A DNA stretch of 64,000 nucleotides from Mumia xiangluensis (lineage in GTDB: Bacteria > Actinomycetota > Actinomycetes > Propionibacteriales > Nocardioidaceae). A program made the translations under genes and the position numbers. This document shows positions 26,624-37,078 of this stretch, piece after piece (positions within the stretch are counted from its first letter, which is position 1; the number at the start of each line of letters is the position of its first letter). The stretch spans positions 372,001 through 436,000 of the forward strand of contig NZ_WJYO01000003.1 of the NCBI RefSeq assembly GCF_010994095.1. Reading direction: 5' to 3'. Under the pieces are notes generated by a model that was not told where the DNA came from, searched no databases, and saw only the letters and a list, made by a program, of their open reading frames with translations.

Positions 26624-27505
26624 TCAGGCGAGCATCGACGAGAGCGACTCACGGACGCGGTCGATGTCCTCGCGGTACTTGCAGACCGCCCCGACCGTCG
26701 CCGCCGCTGTCTCGAGGTCGAGCGTGTCGCGGCCGAGCCGGTCCAGCGCTGCGGTCCAGTCGAGGGTCTCCGCGACGCCCGGGGGCTTCAGCAGGTCGCC
26801 GCGGGTGCGCAGCTCCTGCACCACCCCGACCACCTGCTCGGCGAGGCGTTGCGACACCTCCGGCATCCGGGTCCGGACGATCTCGACCTCGCGGGCCAGG
26901 CCGGGGTGCTCGATCCAGTGGTACAGGCAGCGGCGCTTGAGCGCGTCGTGCAGCTCACGGGTCCGGTTCGACGTGAGCACCACGATCGGCGGCACGGTCG
27001 CTCGGACCGTCCCGAGCTCGGGGATCGTCACCTGGTTGGTGGACAGGACCTCGAGCAGGAAGGCCTCGAACTCGTCGTCGGCGCGGTCGATCTCGTCGAC
27101 CAGGAGGACAGCGGGCGCCTCGCGCAGCGCACGCAGGATCGGCCGGGCGAGGAGGAAGCGTTCGTCGAACAGCGACTGCTCCACCGCGTCGGCGTCGACC
27201 TCGGCGAGGTCGGCGGTCGCCTCGACGGTGCGCAGGTGCAGGATCTGCCGCGGGAAGTCCCAGTCGTACAGCGCCTGCGTCGCGTCGATCCCCTCGTAGC
27301 ACTGCAGCCGGATGAGCGGCACCGCGTACGCGGCGGCGAGCGCCTCGGCGAGCGCGGTCTTGCCCGTGCCGGGCTCGCCCTCGAGCAGGAGCGGGCGCTG
27401 CATGGCGAGCGCGAGGTACGCGATGGTGCCGAGGCCCTCGTCCGCGAGGTAACCGACCTGGTCGAGGTCCGCGACGAGCTCGTCGCTGCTGCGGGGCTGC
27501 TTCAC
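26624..27505 (-). CDS. coxD: CoxD-like MoxR AAA+ ATPase (293 aa)
   Basis: AAA+ chaperone of the MoxR group. Walker A is GEPGTGKT, Walker B AVLLVDEIDRAD, and sensor 1 VVLTSNRTRELHDALKRRCLYHW. In CODH maturation CoxD acts with CoxE. The start is the GTG at 27505. It lies between the mocA-like and coxE genes with gaps of about 10 bases, so they share a transcript. Confidence 0.94.
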   Translation of the reverse strand: MKQPRSSDELVADLDQVGYLADEGLGTIAYLALAMQRPLLLEGEPGTGKTALAEALAAAYAVPLIRLQCYEGIDATQALYDWDFPRQILHLRTVEATADLAEVDADAVEQSLFDERFLLARPILRALREAPAVLLVDEIDRADDEFEAFLLEVLSTNQVTIPELGTVRATVPPIVVLTSNRTRELHDALKRRCLYHWIEHPGLAREVEIVRTRMPEVSQRLAEQVVGVVQELRTRGDLLKPPGVAETLDWTAALDRLGRDTLDLETAAATVGAVCKYREDIDRVRESLSSMLA

Positions 27506-27514
27506 GCGATCAGC

Positions 27515-28168
27515 CTATTCCGGCGCGGGCGACGGCGTGTCCTGATCGCGCCCGGTCGCGAGGTCGCCGCACTCGATGGGGGCCGCGCCGTGATCGGCGA
27601 GGTAGCGCCGACCACCCTCGTCGCCGGACAGCGTCGCCGCCATCGGCGCCCAGTGATCGCGGCCGACGAGGACAGGGTGGCCCGGACGGCCGTCGTACGT
27701 CGCGCGGGCGAGGACCGCCCGGGGGTCGGCGGCGGTGTCCGCGTGGTCGAGCACCCGCCGTACGACGTCCGGGCCGACGTCCGGCAGGTCGACGAGCATC
27801 ACGAGCAGCGCGTCGACGCCTGTCGACGCGGGGTTGTCGAGGAACGACGTGAGCACAGTCCGGAGCGACGCACCTAAGCCCTCGCTCCAGTCCGGCGACT
27901 CGACGAAGGCGAGGCCGGTGATCTTCTTGGGCTCACCGTCCGCGCCGCGCCGCGAGGACAAGAAGTCGTCCGCGGCGGCCTCCACGGACTCCGCCTGCGC
28001 GCCCTCGACGACGTACAGGTCACGGCATCCGCCGTCGAGCAGGACGCCGAGCGTCCGCTCCAGCCACGTTCGTCCGTCGGCGCCCTCGACCAGTGCCTTC
28101 GGCTTCCCCATCCGGCGCCCCTCGCCTGCTGCAAGGACCACCCCGGCCACCAGCGCTCGCTTCGCCAT
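27515..28168 (-). CDS. MobA/MocA-like molybdopterin nucleotidyltransferase (217 aa)
   Basis: The N-terminal LAAGEGRRMGKPKAL is the NTP-transferase GxGxRMGxxK loop, and VMLVDLPDVGPDVVR carries the metal-binding Asp. In this setting the likely reaction is cytidylylation of Mo-molybdopterin to the MCD cofactor used by CoxL. It is the first gene of the maturation operon. The ATG at 28168 faces the divergent peptidase gene across 55 bases. Confidence 0.87.
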   Translation of the reverse strand: MAKRALVAGVVLAAGEGRRMGKPKALVEGADGRTWLERTLGVLLDGGCRDLYVVEGAQAESVEAAADDFLSSRRGADGEPKKITGLAFVESPDWSEGLGASLRTVLTSFLDNPASTGVDALLVMLVDLPDVGPDVVRRVLDHADTAADPRAVLARATYDGRPGHPVLVGRDHWAPMAATLSGDEGGRRYLADHGAAPIECGDLATGRDQDTPSPAPE

Positions 28169-28223
28169 GCGCCGATCCTGCCATCTCGCCTCGCGACGAG
28201 GAGCGGGAGCGCACACTGGAGAC

Positions 28224-29486
28224 GTGACCGTCTCCGTCGACTCGAGCGCCGTACTCGCCCACCTCGACCCCGACCAGATCGCTGCCGACCTGGCGACGCT
28301 CGTCGGTCTGGCGCCGGTCGACGGCACCGTCGGCGAGGTCGCCGCCAGCCACTGGTGCGCGGACCGGCTCGCCGAGCTCGGCGCCGAGGTCGACCACTGG
28401 GAGATCGACCTTCCGACCTTGCGGCAGGAGTCCGAGTTCCCCGGGATCGAGGTCGAGCGGACCGAGGCGTGGGGCGCCGTCGGGATCCTCCCGGGTGACA
28501 ACGGCGGCGTCCCCGGTCTCGCGCTGGCCGGCCACATCGACGTCGTCCCACCGGGCGACCCCGCGCTGTGGGCCGACGACCCGTTCACGCTGCGGGAGCG
28601 CGACGGCACCTGGTACGGCCGTGGCGTCTGCGACATGCTCGGCGGCACCGCAGCCGTCCTCGGGGCCGCCCACGCGATCCGCGCCAGCGGCGTACGCCTC
28701 GCGCGCCCGCTGGCGGTGCACACGGTCATCGGCGAGGAGGACGGGGGCCTCGGCACGTTCGCGACGCTGCGCCGCGGCCACACCGCCGACGCGTGCGTGA
28801 TCGCCGAGCCGACCGCGGGCCACGTCGTCACGGACAACGCCGGCTCGCTCACCTTCCGCCTCGTCATCCGTGGCCGCGCCGCGCACGGGTCGATGCGCAC
28901 GAGCGGCATCAGCGCGCTTGACGGCCTCGACATCGCCCGCGCCGTCCTGGGGGAGCTCGAGGCGGAGCGCAACGCCGACGTCGGTGAGCGGTTCTCCCAC
29001 CTCGTCGTCCCGTTCCCGATCTCCATCGGCACTGTCCACGCCGGCGACTGGGCCAGCACGGTGCCGGACCTGTGCGTGGTCGAGGGCCGCTTCGGTGTGC
29101 GCCCGGGCGAGCCTGTGGCCGCCGCGCAGACCGCGTTCCGGGCGGCGCTCGCCGAGGCCGGACGCGGAGACCTCTGGCTGCGCGACCACCCGATCGAGGT
29201 GTCGTTCCCCGGCGGGACGTTCGCCCCGGGACGCCTCCCCGACGACCACCCGCTGCTCGGCGTCGTCCAGGACGCGGCCGAGGACGCGGGGGCACCGCGA
29301 CCGCAGGCGATGGGAGCGCCGTACGGGTCGGACCTCAGGCTGTACGCCGCGGCAGGCGTGCCGACGGTGCAGTACGGCCCCGGCGACATCGCCCACGCCC
29401 ACGCGGTGAACGAGTACGTCGAGATCGAGGACGTCCTGCGGTGCGCGCGGGCGTACGTCCTCACCGCCCTGCGGCTGTGCAGCTGA
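28224..29486 (+). CDS. M20-family metallopeptidase, ArgE/DapE type (420 aa)
   Basis: Zinc amidohydrolase. LALAGHIDVVPPGD holds the first His-Asp metal/catalytic pair, GRGVCDMLGG the bridging Asp, GEEDGG the catalytic Glu, and CVIAEPT the following ligand; a His near HAHAVNEYV ends the set. The dimerisation domain is in the middle. The specific amide substrate is unknown. The GTG at 28224 follows the short divergent promoter region. Confidence 0.88.
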   Translation: MTVSVDSSAVLAHLDPDQIAADLATLVGLAPVDGTVGEVAASHWCADRLAELGAEVDHWEIDLPTLRQESEFPGIEVERTEAWGAVGILPGDNGGVPGLALAGHIDVVPPGDPALWADDPFTLRERDGTWYGRGVCDMLGGTAAVLGAAHAIRASGVRLARPLAVHTVIGEEDGGLGTFATLRRGHTADACVIAEPTAGHVVTDNAGSLTFRLVIRGRAAHGSMRTSGISALDGLDIARAVLGELEAERNADVGERFSHLVVPFPISIGTVHAGDWASTVPDLCVVEGRFGVRPGEPVAAAQTAFRAALAEAGRGDLWLRDHPIEVSFPGGTFAPGRLPDDHPLLGVVQDAAEDAGAPRPQAMGAPYGSDLRLYAAAGVPTVQYGPGDIAHAHAVNEYVEIEDVLRCARAYVLTALRLCS

Positions 29487-29508
29487 CCGGCACCACCGGC
29501 CAGGCGGG

Positions 29509-30141
29509 CTACTGCTGGGCGCTCGGCAGGTTGATCGCGAGGGACGGGCGCGCGTCGCCGTCGGGGCCGGGCTGCATCGAGAGCACGACCTCCGCACCGG
29601 CATGCGTGTGCGTCTCCGACCAGGCCCGGTCCGTGGTCTCGTCGATCGCGTACGGCTCGATCCCGAGGTCGTCCGCCCACGTGCGGATCACGTCAGCGGC
29701 CTCTGAGCGCGTCGTCATCGGGCGGTTGATCTTGACCGACGTCACCAGGCCGTCGTCCGACCACACCGTCACGGTCCCTGCGTCGGAGGCGAAGCGGCTC
29801 CCGTCCGGCAGCACCAGGTCGACGCGATCGGACGCGTAGTCGTACACCCCGGGAAACCCCGGCATCTGCTCCTTGTCGAGCGACGCGGTCGTCAACGGCT
29901 CGCGCAGGTCGAGCTCGAGCGTGTCAGGGTCGCCCGTCACTCCGGCCCACACGACGACGCCGATCGCGGCGGACGCGGCGATCCCGAGCATCACGGCGCC
30001 CGCCCACACCAGCGGTCGACCGCTGCGCCGACGTGAGAGCCCACCGACCAGGAGCAGCCCCATCCCTAGGACGGCGAGGACGAGCAGCACCAGCGCCGCC
30101 AGTGCGATGACGATGCCGGCGGCGAGACCAGACGCGCCCAC
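29509..30141 (-). CDS. Membrane-anchored protein of unknown function (210 aa)
   Basis: Two hydrophobic helices lie at the N terminus (about residues 5-32 and 43-66). An extracytoplasmic domain of about 140 residues follows, with a segment ADVIRTWADDLGIEPYAIDE. No family is recognised. The GTG at 30141 is 3 bases after the stop of a 45-residue membrane protein, so the pair is coupled. Confidence 0.75.
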   Translation of the reverse strand: MGASGLAAGIVIALAALVLLVLAVLGMGLLLVGGLSRRRSGRPLVWAGAVMLGIAASAAIGVVVWAGVTGDPDTLELDLREPLTTASLDKEQMPGFPGVYDYASDRVDLVLPDGSRFASDAGTVTVWSDDGLVTSVKINRPMTTRSEAADVIRTWADDLGIEPYAIDETTDRAWSETHTHAGAEVVLSMQPGPDGDARPSLAINLPSAQQ

Positions 30142-30144
30142 GTG

Positions 30145-30282
30145 TCAGCGGCGGTCGCCCTTGCGCCGGTCGAGCATCCGGCGGACGCGGGTCTCGTCCT
30201 GTCCGAGGACCTTCGACAGGAGCTGGACGCGGAACACGTAGGCGGCGGCGACGATCGCGATGATGATGAGGAGCCAGAGCAT
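30145..30282 (-). CDS. Small single-pass membrane protein (45 aa)
   Basis: The ATG at 30282 opens a frame reading MLWLLIIIAIVAAAYVF, one membrane helix, then a basic cytoplasmic tail ending RRMLDRRKGDRR. It ends 3 bases before the next gene on the same strand. The clear helix and positive tail and the tight spacing support a real gene. Function unknown; it may assist the downstream membrane protein. Confidence 0.65.
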   Translation of the reverse strand: MLWLLIIIAIVAAAYVFRVQLLSKVLGQDETRVRRMLDRRKGDRR

Positions 30283-30317
30283 GGGCTCAGCCTACGTCCA
30301 CGGGATAGCCTCGTACG

Positions 30318-31154
30318 ATGCTCCGCGCCGCCGCAGTCCTCACCGCCGCCGCTCTCGTGGCCTCCGCGGCGTACGTCGGTGCGTCCGCGCCGACGGCGAT
30401 CGCGCGTCCGACCGTGTCCGACGGAGCAGATCCTGCGACGCCGACCACGGGATCGCCCGCCAGCCCCGCGGCCCGTGCTGCGGCTCCGCTGACCGGCACC
30501 ACGATCGTCATCGACCCCGGGCACCAGCTCGGCAACAGCCGCTTCCCGCGTCAGATCAACCGGCCTGTCGACGCGGGCGGGATCCGGAAGGCGTGCAACA
30601 CCACGGGTACGGCCACCAACGCGGGCTTCGCCGAGGCGACGTTCACGTGGCGGGTCGCGAAGCGGCTCCGCTCGATGCTGAGAGCACGTGGTGCGACGGT
30701 CGTGATGACCCGCACCCGCAACAGCCGCGCGTTCTGGGGACCGTGCGTCGACGTCCGCGGCAAGCTGGGCAACATGGGCTACCGGGGCCGTACGCGGGCG
30801 GCTGACCTCAAGATCAGCATCCACGGCGACGGCGCTGCGGCGTCGGGCCGCGGGTTCCACGTGATCGTGACCGGCAAGCGCGGCGCGGTCGTACGGTCCG
30901 CCCGCCTCGGCCGGATCACGCGTGCAGCGCTCGAGGACCGCGGGTTCCGACGGTCGACCTACACCGCCGGAGGCACCGCGCTCGTCCGCCGCAGCGACCT
31001 GGGCACCCTGAACCTCAGCCGCATCCCGACGGTGATGGTCGAGCTCGGCAACATGCGCAACGCACGCGACGCGCGAGCGATGCGGTCTGCCGCGGGACAG
31101 CGGCGGTACGCCCGCGCGCTGGCCTCGGCGGCGCAGGGCTACCTCCACCCCTGA
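30318..31154 (+). CDS. Secreted N-acetylmuramoyl-L-alanine amidase, Amidase_3 (278 aa)
   Basis: Cleaves peptide stems from peptidoglycan. A signal peptide (LRAAAVLTAAALVASAAYVGASA) is followed by the Amidase_3 domain with zinc ligands in DPGHQ, AEATFTW and SIHGDG, and the catalytic Glu in VELGNMRN. Length is normal for a single-domain enzyme without cell-wall-binding repeats. The ATG at 30318 has TAGCCT 6 bases upstream. Confidence 0.93.
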   Translation: MLRAAAVLTAAALVASAAYVGASAPTAIARPTVSDGADPATPTTGSPASPAARAAAPLTGTTIVIDPGHQLGNSRFPRQINRPVDAGGIRKACNTTGTATNAGFAEATFTWRVAKRLRSMLRARGATVVMTRTRNSRAFWGPCVDVRGKLGNMGYRGRTRAADLKISIHGDGAAASGRGFHVIVTGKRGAVVRSARLGRITRAALEDRGFRRSTYTAGGTALVRRSDLGTLNLSRIPTVMVELGNMRNARDARAMRSAAGQRRYARALASAAQGYLHP

Positions 31155-31175
31155 CGGTCGTCCTAGGCTGCACGG

Positions 31176-32051
31176 GTGGCCCCCACGCACCGGATCCTCC
31201 ACCTGTCCGACACCCACGTGTCCCGCGAGGGACCCGACATGGACGGCGTCGACGCCTTCGCGTCGCTCGAGCAGATCCTGCGCGACGTCCGCCATGTCCC
31301 TGACCTCGACCTCGTGGTCGTCAGTGGAGACATCGCCGACGACGGCTCGTACGAGGGGTGTGTCGCGGTCCGTGAGCTCGTGGGCGGCTTCGCCGAGGAG
31401 CGAGGCATCCCGCACGTCTACACGACCGGCAACCACGACGACCGTGACGCCTTCGCCCGCGCGCTCGGGTCCGGCCACCTCGGGCCGGACGGTCGCGACG
31501 TCGGCAGGCTCGCCGGCGGGTCGAGCGGCAAGCGTGCGGCGGTCAGCGAGGTCAGCGGGCTGCGCGTGATCACCCTCGACAGCCTGGTGCCCGGGTCGGT
31601 CCACGGTGACCTGGACGGCGGGCAGCTCGCATGGTTGCGGGGACGCCTCGCCACCCCGGCGCCGGCAGGCACCATCGTCGTACTCCACCATCCCCCGCTC
31701 CACGTGGGGTGGTCACCCTTCATGCGCAAGGACGGCCTCCACGGTGGTGAGCGCCTCGGCGACGCCGTCGCCGGGACCGACGTACGCGCCGTGCTGTGCG
31801 GCCACTTCCACCTGCAGCTCTCCGGGATGCTCGGCGGCGTGCCGGTCTGGGTGACGCCGGGCGTCGTGACCCGGAACGACCGGACGTGCCCGCCGCAGCT
31901 GATCCGGGGCGTTCTCGGCGCGGGCGCGACGGTCGTCGACCTCGGCGGACCGTTCTCGCCCACCTTCCTCACGCTGCACGCACGCGACCCGCGCGCCGGC
32001 GAGCAGGTCTACGTCGTCGACGCAGACTCGGGAGCCGACGCCGAGGAGTGA
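31176..32051 (+). CDS. Calcineurin-like metallophosphoesterase, CpdA type (291 aa)
   Basis: Binuclear metallophosphoesterase. Motifs in order are HLSDTHV, VVSGDIAD, TGNHDD, LHHPP and CGHFHL. This set matches class III cyclic nucleotide phosphodiesterases (CpdA/Rv0805-like), but the substrate is unproven. The GTG at 31176 has TAGGCT exactly 6 bases upstream. Its 3' end overlaps the convergent FMN-binding gene by 43 bases. Confidence 0.9.
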   Translation: MAPTHRILHLSDTHVSREGPDMDGVDAFASLEQILRDVRHVPDLDLVVVSGDIADDGSYEGCVAVRELVGGFAEERGIPHVYTTGNHDDRDAFARALGSGHLGPDGRDVGRLAGGSSGKRAAVSEVSGLRVITLDSLVPGSVHGDLDGGQLAWLRGRLATPAPAGTIVVLHHPPLHVGWSPFMRKDGLHGGERLGDAVAGTDVRAVLCGHFHLQLSGMLGGVPVWVTPGVVTRNDRTCPPQLIRGVLGAGATVVDLGGPFSPTFLTLHARDPRAGEQVYVVDADSGADAEE

Positions 32052-32668
32052 GCGACCATCGCGTCGGCGACCGCCTGCGCCTCAGGGCCACCCTCGGCGT
32101 GCAGCCCGTCGATCACCCCGGCGCGGTCGGCCTCCGAGCGGTTCTGGCTGAGCTTCGCCTTGCCCTCGACGGAGGCGACGGCGACCTCGATGCCGACGAT
32201 GCCGCGCAGCTGCCCGTCGACGTACGCCTCCGGCGCATCGCTGACAGCCCACGGCTCGGGCCGCGCAGCCTCGTGCAGCGTGGTGAGACGGGTGACCGCG
32301 TCGCGCAGCCAGGCCTCGTCGCGATGCACCCGGACCGTCCCTCTCAGCTCGACCCGGCTGTAGTTCCAGGTCGGCACGACGCGACCGTGCTCGGCCTTCG
32401 CGGCGTACCAGGCCGGCGAGACGTACGCCTGCGGCCCGCTCACCACGAGGAGGGCCGGCGAGCCGTCGACGATCGTGCGCCAGTGCGGGTTGGCGATCGC
32501 CAGGTGCGCGATCACGCGACTCTCGTCGCGCAGCCACACCAGCGGCAGCCGAGTCGCGTACGGCGTCCCGTCCGCGCCGACGGTCACGAGGTCGCCGGCG
32601 CCCGCAGAGTGGACGAGGGCATCGATCGCGGCGTCGTCGTCGAGGGCGTTGAAGCGTGGCACGTACAC
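32009..32668 (-). CDS. PaiB-like FMN-binding protein (219 aa)
   Basis: The N terminus MYVPRFNALDDDAAIDALV and the split-barrel core (GTPYATRLPLVWLRDES, LAIANPHWRTI, YVSPAWY) are hallmarks of the PaiB FMN-binding family. KLSQNRSEADRAGVIDGL is the typical C-terminal signature. Often annotated as a negative regulator, it may instead be a flavin-binding stress protein. The start is the GTG at 32668. Confidence 0.9.
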   Translation of the reverse strand: MYVPRFNALDDDAAIDALVHSAGAGDLVTVGADGTPYATRLPLVWLRDESRVIAHLAIANPHWRTIVDGSPALLVVSGPQAYVSPAWYAAKAEHGRVVPTWNYSRVELRGTVRVHRDEAWLRDAVTRLTTLHEAARPEPWAVSDAPEAYVDGQLRGIVGIEVAVASVEGKAKLSQNRSEADRAGVIDGLHAEGGPEAQAVADAMVAHSSASAPESASTT

Positions 32669-32694
32669 AGGTCCAAACTACGACGGCGCGAAAC

Positions 32695-32720
32695 GAACCG
32701 ATCCGCTGCCCGATAACGTC
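32695..32720 (+). promoter_or_regulatory. Candidate ECF promoter of the sigma-factor gene
   Basis: GAACC (32695-32699), a 17-base spacer and CGTC (32717-32720) fit ECF-type promoters. The predicted start lies just before the ATG at 32730, so the mRNA is nearly leaderless. Presence before the sigma gene suggests autoregulation. Confidence 0.5.
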
Positions 32721-32729
32721 TCATCGATC

Positions 32730-33299
32730 ATGACCCATGAAGAGCGCTCCGGCTTCGAGGCGTTCGTCGACGCGCACTGGAGCCCGATGTTCCGGCTCGC
32801 CCACGCGCTGACCGGAAACCGAGACGACGCCGAGGACGTGGTGCAGGCCACGTTCGCGAAGGCGTACGCGGCGTGGACCCGCGTACGAGCGGCCGACAGA
32901 CCGGAGGCGTACGTGCGCCGCATGGTCGTCAACGAGGTGCACAACGGCTGGCGTCGGCGATGGCGCCACGTCGAACGATCGGTTCCGGTCGTCCCCGACG
33001 GCGCGGGCAGCGGCCATGGCCACGATGACGTGGTCGCGACGTCCGACATGGTGTGGCGGTGCCTCCAGCGGCTGCCGGCGAAACAGCGGGCGGTCATCGT
33101 CCTCCGCTTCTACGAGGACCTCAGCGAACGCGAGGTCGCCGCCATCCTCGAGATCCCGCCCGGCACCGTGAAGAGCCGAACGAACGCCGCGATGCGCGCC
33201 CTCCGGGCCGAGCTCGCCGTCCACAGCCACGGTCTCGACTCTGACGTGATCGAACCACCCCAGCAGCCCGAGATCGGTCTCGGAAGGAGCCCCGCATGA
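32730..33299 (+). CDS. SigE-family ECF RNA polymerase sigma factor (189 aa)
   Basis: Region 2 (FEAFVDAHWSPMFRLAHALTGNRDDAEDVVQATFAKAY) and region 4 (CLQRLPAKQRAVIVLRFYEDLSEREVAAILEIPPGTVKSRT) are clear. The sequence is of the actinobacterial SigE family (TIGR02983). The ATG at 32730 is chosen from the promoter position and the usual N terminus. Its stop overlaps the downstream membrane-protein start (ATGA), the normal arrangement for a sigma factor and its regulator. Confidence 0.93.
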   Translation: MTHEERSGFEAFVDAHWSPMFRLAHALTGNRDDAEDVVQATFAKAYAAWTRVRAADRPEAYVRRMVVNEVHNGWRRRWRHVERSVPVVPDGAGSGHGHDDVVATSDMVWRCLQRLPAKQRAVIVLRFYEDLSEREVAAILEIPPGTVKSRTNAAMRALRAELAVHSHGLDSDVIEPPQQPEIGLGRSPA

Positions 33300-34516
33300 C
33301 GCTCGAAGAGCTCGTCCGCGAGTCAATCGTCGACCACACTGCGGGAACTGCGCCAACACCGGACATGGCAGCGCTCACGAAGCAGCGCCGGTTCCCGTCC
33401 CAAATCGTGCGACTCGTTCCGGTCGTCGCGGCGGCCGCCGCTGTCGCAGTGATCGTCGGCGGGGTCTTCGCCGCTCAACACGTGGTCGGCGGCGATGCAC
33501 AGCCAGCACCGACCCCGACGGCCATTCCCACCCCGGCACCCACGACGGCCGCGCCGACTTCACCGCTCAAGGCGCGCAGCGACCTTCGCATCCACCTCGC
33601 CGGCGACGAGGTCTCGATCGGCGGCGCCCGGCACACGCGTCAGCACGGGCATGGGCGTGCGCTCACGGTGGCCACCCGCTACGGGCTGGTGTACATCGGT
33701 GACGACGTCCGGCCCTACCTGATGCTGCCCGACGGGACGGAGGTCGCCCTCGCCCGGCAGTTGACCGACAGCAACTGGCGGCCGACGCTGGTCGCCGATC
33801 CCGACGGTACGACGGTGGCCTGGACGAGCTCGAACGACGGACGCTTGACGGCTCACGTCTACGACCTCGCCCAGCAGCGAGAGGTCGCCTCCCTCGCCAG
33901 CGCCGCGAGCTTGATCGGTCTCGACGACGGCGTCCTCGTCGACGAGGTGCCCGACGGCGGCGGGAGCTCCTACAGGGCCTGGGACGCTGCGGGCTACGGC
34001 GGCTTCCAGCCTCTGAGGAAAGGCGGCCGCGTCGCCGCTGTGGGCGTCGCCGGACGGACGATCTTCTTCGTCGGACCAGGAGGTCTCATCGTGGAGTCCA
34101 CCGAAGGGAGCGCTCTCGCCGGATGGCAAACGGTGCGGCTCACCGAGAAGCTCGGCTCCCGCTCGCCCGACGACTACCACCTCTCTCCCGATGGGCGCCT
34201 ACAACTTCTTCGCGGGTCTGCGGTGAAGGACGACGACCGCGCAGGCACGCCGATCGTCGCCCGCGACGTCGTCAGCGGCGCCCGAACCGAGCTCGCGATC
34301 AGCGCGGACCGTCTCGGCACCCCCCGGCTCGCGTACGACAGCGACGGATCGCTCCTCGTCCTGACCCGAACCGTAGGTGGCGACGGGTGGTCGCTCTACG
34401 ACTGCCGAAGCCCGCAGGGTGGTCCCGAGTGGGTCCAGTGCACGCTGAAGGAGTCGGGAATCGAGGACGCTTCGTTTCCCGGCGACAGCGGCTACCAGGC
34501 ACCGTTTCCATCCTGA
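33296..34516 (+). CDS. Membrane-anchored protein coupled to the sigma factor (406 aa)
   Basis: A short cytoplasmic N terminus (MTLEELVRESIVDHTAGTAPTPDM) precedes one membrane helix (VRLVPVVAAAAAVAVIVGGVFAA), a Pro/Thr linker, and an extracytoplasmic region of about 310 residues with beta-propeller-like repeats (GLVYIGDDVRPYLMLPDGT, DPDGTTVAWTSS). Coupling to the sigma gene suggests an anti-sigma or sensor role, but no zinc-binding anti-sigma motif is seen. Confidence 0.72.
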   Translation: MTLEELVRESIVDHTAGTAPTPDMAALTKQRRFPSQIVRLVPVVAAAAAVAVIVGGVFAAQHVVGGDAQPAPTPTAIPTPAPTTAAPTSPLKARSDLRIHLAGDEVSIGGARHTRQHGHGRALTVATRYGLVYIGDDVRPYLMLPDGTEVALARQLTDSNWRPTLVADPDGTTVAWTSSNDGRLTAHVYDLAQQREVASLASAASLIGLDDGVLVDEVPDGGGSSYRAWDAAGYGGFQPLRKGGRVAAVGVAGRTIFFVGPGGLIVESTEGSALAGWQTVRLTEKLGSRSPDDYHLSPDGRLQLLRGSAVKDDDRAGTPIVARDVVSGARTELAISADRLGTPRLAYDSDGSLLVLTRTVGGDGWSLYDCRSPQGGPEWVQCTLKESGIEDASFPGDSGYQAPFPS

Positions 34517-34542
34517 CCTCGCGCCAACCCCGGGGAAACACG

Positions 34543-34580
34543 ACGGCGCCCCGCCGGTCCGAGGACCGACGGGGCGCCGT
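34543..34580. terminator. Strong bidirectional hairpin terminator
   Basis: ACGGCGCCCCG (34543-34553) pairs with CGGGGCGCCGT (34570-34580), and an inner CGGTC/GACCG stem closes the loop. It lies between convergent genes and can end both the sigma operon and groEL. Confidence 0.8.
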
Positions 34581-34620
34581 ACGGGGTGCTGAGCGTGAGC
34601 TCAGGCGGTGGGTTCTGGGA

Positions 34621-36459
<1,839 letters not shown>

Positions 36460-36510
36460 TCAGACTGGCCGGACGGTCACTGATCCACACCCCGACGGAA
36501 GGACCTGTCG

Positions 36511-37074
36511 ATGGCGACCTCGATCTACCACGCCACCGCGACCCTGGACGGCTACATCACCGGACCCGACGAGCAGATGAGCTTCCTCCTGGAGCCGGCC
36601 ATGGGCGAGAACGCGGTCGTCGACCGGGTGATCTCGAACATCGGCGCGATGCTCGTCGGCGGCCGGACCGCGCACTGGCAGCCGCCGGACACGCAGCCCG
36701 CGGAGGTGGACGAGCTCACCAGCAAGCCGTACGGCGGCGCCTGGGAGGGCCCGATCGTCATCCACACCCACGACCCGGACGAGGTGCCGGCGAGCGAGGA
36801 TCACGTGCACGTGACCGGCACCGTCGAGGAGGCGTACGCGGTCGCGGCCGAGGCGGCCGGCGACAGGTACGTCGTCGTGCTCGGCGCCGTGACCTCCCGG
36901 CGACTGCTGGAGGCGGGGCTCCTCGACGAGGTCCTGCTCCACGTGGTCCCTCGGTTCGTCGGCGACGGGACGCGCGTGCTCGAAACGCCCGGGGGTCTCC
37001 CGGTCGCTCTGGAGTGGATCGACCGGTCGACCTCGGGCGAGATGCAGAACCTGTGGGCGCGCGTCGCGCGCTGA
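36511..37074 (+). CDS. RibD C-terminal / dihydrofolate-reductase-like protein (187 aa)
   Basis: NADPH-dependent reductase fold of the RibD_C family. It begins SIYHATATLDGYITGPDEQMSFL, the usual S.DGYI.GPD module, and continues with GAMLVGGRTAH, YVVVLGAVTSRRLLEAGLLDEVLLHVVPRFVGDGTRVLE. Such stand-alone proteins are common in actinobacteria and mostly uncharacterised. The ATG at 36511 follows GGAAGGA. Confidence 0.92.
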   Translation: MATSIYHATATLDGYITGPDEQMSFLLEPAMGENAVVDRVISNIGAMLVGGRTAHWQPPDTQPAEVDELTSKPYGGAWEGPIVIHTHDPDEVPASEDHVHVTGTVEEAYAVAAEAAGDRYVVVLGAVTSRRLLEAGLLDEVLLHVVPRFVGDGTRVLETPGGLPVALEWIDRSTSGEMQNLWARVAR

Positions 37075-37078
37075 CACC

